64,000 nucleotides of DNA, from contig JAGXGC010000007.1 of NCBI GenBank assembly GCA_024636935.1, forward strand, positions 45,794 through 109,793. The letters run 5' to 3'. The position numbers were made by a program, and so were the translations under genes. Of the stretch, positions 61,288-64,000 are shown piece by piece; position 1 is the stretch's first letter, and every line of letters begins with the position of its first letter. The notes under the pieces were generated by a model. It made no database searches, was not told where the DNA came from, and worked only from the letters and a program-made list of their open reading frames with translations. The DNA is from Sideroxydans sp. GTDB taxonomy: Bacteria > Pseudomonadota > Gammaproteobacteria > Burkholderiales > Gallionellaceae.

Positions 61288-61701
61288 ATGTTGAGGACTA
61301 CGATGGATGATGATCAATTACTGCACTATTCGAATAAGCTCGCTTACGAGATAGATTCATGGGACTTGAAGGTTGCACTTGAGAATGGAGAAAACGTCAT
61401 CGTCATTGATGCGCGCTCGTCCCAGGCATTCACTGCCGGGCACATTCCCGGCGCAATATCTCTTCCCCACCGTACCATGAGCGAAACAACGACGGTTGCC
61501 TTGGACCGAAATGCTCTCGTAGTCACGTACTGTGATGGAATCGGCTGCAATGCTTCGACCAAGGGCGCATTGAACATGACAAAACTGGGTTTCCGTGTCA
61601 AAGAACTGATCGGAGGACTCGATTGGTGGAAACGCGATGGTCATCCCACAGAGAACAACGTTCCCGCCACTCAAAGCAGTACCGTCTGTGGCTGTAACTG
61701 A
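61288..61701 (+). CDS. Rhodanese-like domain protein
   Basis: VIVIDARSSQAFTAGHIPGAISLPHRTMSE; TYCDGIGCNASTKGALNMTKLGFRVKELIGGLDWWKRDG. Confidence 0.88.
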   Translation: MLRTTMDDDQLLHYSNKLAYEIDSWDLKVALENGENVIVIDARSSQAFTAGHIPGAISLPHRTMSETTTVALDRNALVVTYCDGIGCNASTKGALNMTKLGFRVKELIGGLDWWKRDGHPTENNVPATQSSTVCGCN

Positions 61702-62228
61702 TTCCGCTCCCAACACAACATTCCCGCAAACGCTGCGCGATATGAACCGCACTCAACCGCTGGCAATCATCGAGAGTCACTGCATCCAGGGCGGGAAAGT
61801 GGAGGCCGAGGTTCAAATTGTTGGAGAAGAATAGCCGGCGAAGGGCAGCTTGGAATATTGCATAGCGGACATAAGTTGCTATTCATACAAACGTCGGCCA
61901 TGGTTAAGGGTTGTCGGATGTCAGCCCCCACGCGCTGCACGAACGAATGCAGCTGCCCGTTCTGGGCTGACGTCGGACAACCGCTCCAAGGAGGAAACCG
62001 CGAGGGGTGCCGCCGCACTCAGACCAGCGCGCGGCTATGGGGATTTGATGGGGGGCGACCCGCCTGGTTACTATGGCTGATCGGCGAGCGTAATACTTCA
62101 ATCAAGTCGTCCATGGCCAAGGACGCGACAGTCATTCCTTGCTCACCATCTTAGTGGAGATTCAATCTCTCCTGCACCTCGGCAAACGGACTTGCTGTAA
62201 CTAAAATTGCCTAACCACGCTCGAATGA

Positions 62229-62258
62229 CATTCCTGATAATTCTTATTATCAGGAATG
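62229..62258. repeat. 13-bp perfect inverted repeat
   Basis: CATTCCTGATAAT-TCTT-ATTATCAGGAATG. Confidence 0.9.
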
Positions 62259-62392
62259 ACACTTTTTGCGGATAAAGCGGCAGGTAAAGAAAGCCTCCAC
62301 CCCAAACTGTGCAATACCCCTGCAAATACAGGCATCTGCAATGCAGTGTTCTGAAATACAATCTGCGCATCACTCAACACTGCGTGGCAACC

Positions 62393-62626
62393 ATGAAAGA
62401 AAAACAAGATGTATTGGATGGCTTGATGCGGCCAGAGCGACTAGCAAACGTCATTGGACAGTCCCCAAAGTACATCAGGGAGGATATTGCCGTCCTGTTG
62501 GAGGGGGAGCAGATTCCCGGGTCGTTTGGCGATTTGATTAAGCGCTCGGTCGAAATGACCACGGCCCACAAGGAATTCGAGGGGACGAACGTAGTGTCAA
62601 TATTTGGAAAAGGTGTTGTTCGCTAA
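62393..62626 (+). CDS. Small hypothetical protein
   Basis: MKEKQDVLDGLMRPERLANVIGQSPKYIREDIAVLLEGEQIPGSFGDLIKRSVEM. Confidence 0.45.
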   Translation: MKEKQDVLDGLMRPERLANVIGQSPKYIREDIAVLLEGEQIPGSFGDLIKRSVEMTTAHKEFEGTNVVSIFGKGVVR

Positions 62627-62952
62627 AGCACCGTGCCCCAGCGCCGTACTGCCTGTCTCTTCCTCGGCCAAAGGAAACATCGGTTATTTACTAAAATGAT
62701 TGTCCGCACAGGCTAAATGGATGTCCGCTTCACGCTCAACAGCGGCCGTTCAAAACTACGTGTTCGATGCTGATCGACCGTCTCTTGCTAACCCATAGCA
62801 GTCGTTGCTGAAAACAATTGTGATGCTGCCCCCTTTAGCTGGCGACATCACGATTGGAAATGTAAGCAGCGCCAGCCATCAATGCATATTCAATTGTTGT
62901 TGTCATGATGTATTCCTTCCGATTATTTGGGCATAACGACGGATTTGTTGAT

Positions 62953-63651
62953 TTACTGCTTGTCTGTTGCTGGTTTTATTGGAATCGGTGCTTTGAAACT
63001 TCGGTATTGCTGCGAATTGAAATCAGGGCAAGCCACCACCGAATCCGCAGTTCTCACCGGCTCCCTCAGGATGGTTTTGTATTCCGGCGTGCTGATGGGG
63101 CGGTTCTGCGCATCCACTTGACCTGCGGTATAAAAAGACCTCAACAAGCTTGAAGCAGGCCTGCCGACAATCACATTGGCCGATGTGTCAATAAGCACCT
63201 GCGGCAATTCGTCCAGGGTGATGCGCTTCCACTGCTTGTCCTCGTACTTGAACAAGACCTGCGGCGGATTGGGTCTGCCCCATTTATTGTAGGAGATGCA
63301 ACCCGCCGGGTAGGTGGCGAGATAGGGCACGCCGCTGACGACATCGAAACGGAAGTGGTTGAGGCTGTTCGGCTCTGGCACTGAATCGCGGAAGTCGTTT
63401 TTCCAGACGACGCTTTTGTTGTCCGGCAGGTTGAAGGTGACGGTTTCATTCAACGGCGTACGTTCAGAGCTGTCCAGATAGGCAAATCCACCAAGGTTGT
63501 AATTACGCTCTGACATAATCACCTTCCCGTCATGCAGCTTCACTTCTTCCTTCCACCGCATCGACGATGAACATGCGCTGATGGTGGAACCAAGCAGCAA
63601 GACCAATCCCAGCTTCGCTAGACGCTTCATAATTTCGTTTTGCTTGCTCAT
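62953..63651 (-). CDS. Putative lipoprotein
   Basis: Lipobox LLLGSTISAC after basic N-terminus MSKQNEIMKRLAKLG. Confidence 0.65.
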   Translation of the reverse strand: MSKQNEIMKRLAKLGLVLLLGSTISACSSSMRWKEEVKLHDGKVIMSERNYNLGGFAYLDSSERTPLNETVTFNLPDNKSVVWKNDFRDSVPEPNSLNHFRFDVVSGVPYLATYPAGCISYNKWGRPNPPQVLFKYEDKQWKRITLDELPQVLIDTSANVIVGRPASSLLRSFYTAGQVDAQNRPISTPEYKTILREPVRTADSVVACPDFNSQQYRSFKAPIPIKPATDKQ

Positions 63652-63761
63652 ACCAAGTCCTTCCAAGTAGTCGTATCCGCAACGATGCTGTTGGGTTGAT
63701 CTGGGAGTTGGGGCTACCAAACTTGTTGATATCGAAACCTATCTCGCCATTGCAGTGGGGT

Positions 63762-63800
63762 CAATATGCCATTTGGCCTATATCCGGCCTATATATCCGA
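63762..63800 (-). repeat. Copy D of dispersed TATAGGCC...GGCATATTG element
   Basis: Reverse complement reads TCGGATATATAGGCCGGATATAGGCCAAATGGCATATTG. Confidence 0.7.
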
Positions 63801-64000
63801 CCGTCCGCTCCCAAGAGGTTTTCAGACAGTCGATATTCATTTAGACATCCGTCCCCGGTTAACCCATATGAGACATTCGACTTTCCCGATAACGGACACT
63901 CAACGTAGTGTTAAGTGGCTGCGAGAGAGCTTATTTGAACAGTCCCACTTGAGCGTTGTGTTGGATCTGGCTAGGAAAAAATGCTTAATACAACTGACCA

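Overview
The window looks like a betaproteobacterial chromosome, with Nitrosomonadales/Gallionellaceae flavour (a guess from gene content only). Core blocks: a Cus-type heavy-metal efflux operon (cusA partial, cusB, cusC, cusF); a beta-oxidation cluster; a PAS/c-heme chemoreceptor; mdh; sdhCDAB-sdhE-gltA-sucA-sucB-acuI; tRNA-Leu(TAG). Accessory DNA starts right after the tRNA-Leu gene (about 30.5 kb). It contains (i) a compact E2-E1 fusion plus JAMM peptidase operon, preceded by a 51-aa Pro/His-rich micro-ORF ending in Gly that is missing from the supplied ORF track, and divergent from an AAA ATPase/subtilisin-like protease pair (IetAS-like); (ii) an orphan mobilisation block with a MobH-like relaxase; (iii) a type I R-M operon carrying a possible HEPN-like protein, a DUF6088/AbiEi-like protein and a DUF3800 protein between hsdS and hsdR. 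After HU/IHF genes, a GGDEF-EAL gene and a redox-related cluster, the right end (about 57.6-61.3 kb) looks like an integron cassette array without an integrase (CALIN-like), with attC-like hairpins between small unrelated genes. A dispersed TATAGGCC...GGCATATTG element lies upstream of four unrelated genes in matching orientation. Best candidates for an undescribed system: the micro-ORF/E2-E1/JAMM operon coupled to AAA-subtilase, then the dispersed upstream element. All calls come from reading the sequence and supplied translations; no searches were run.
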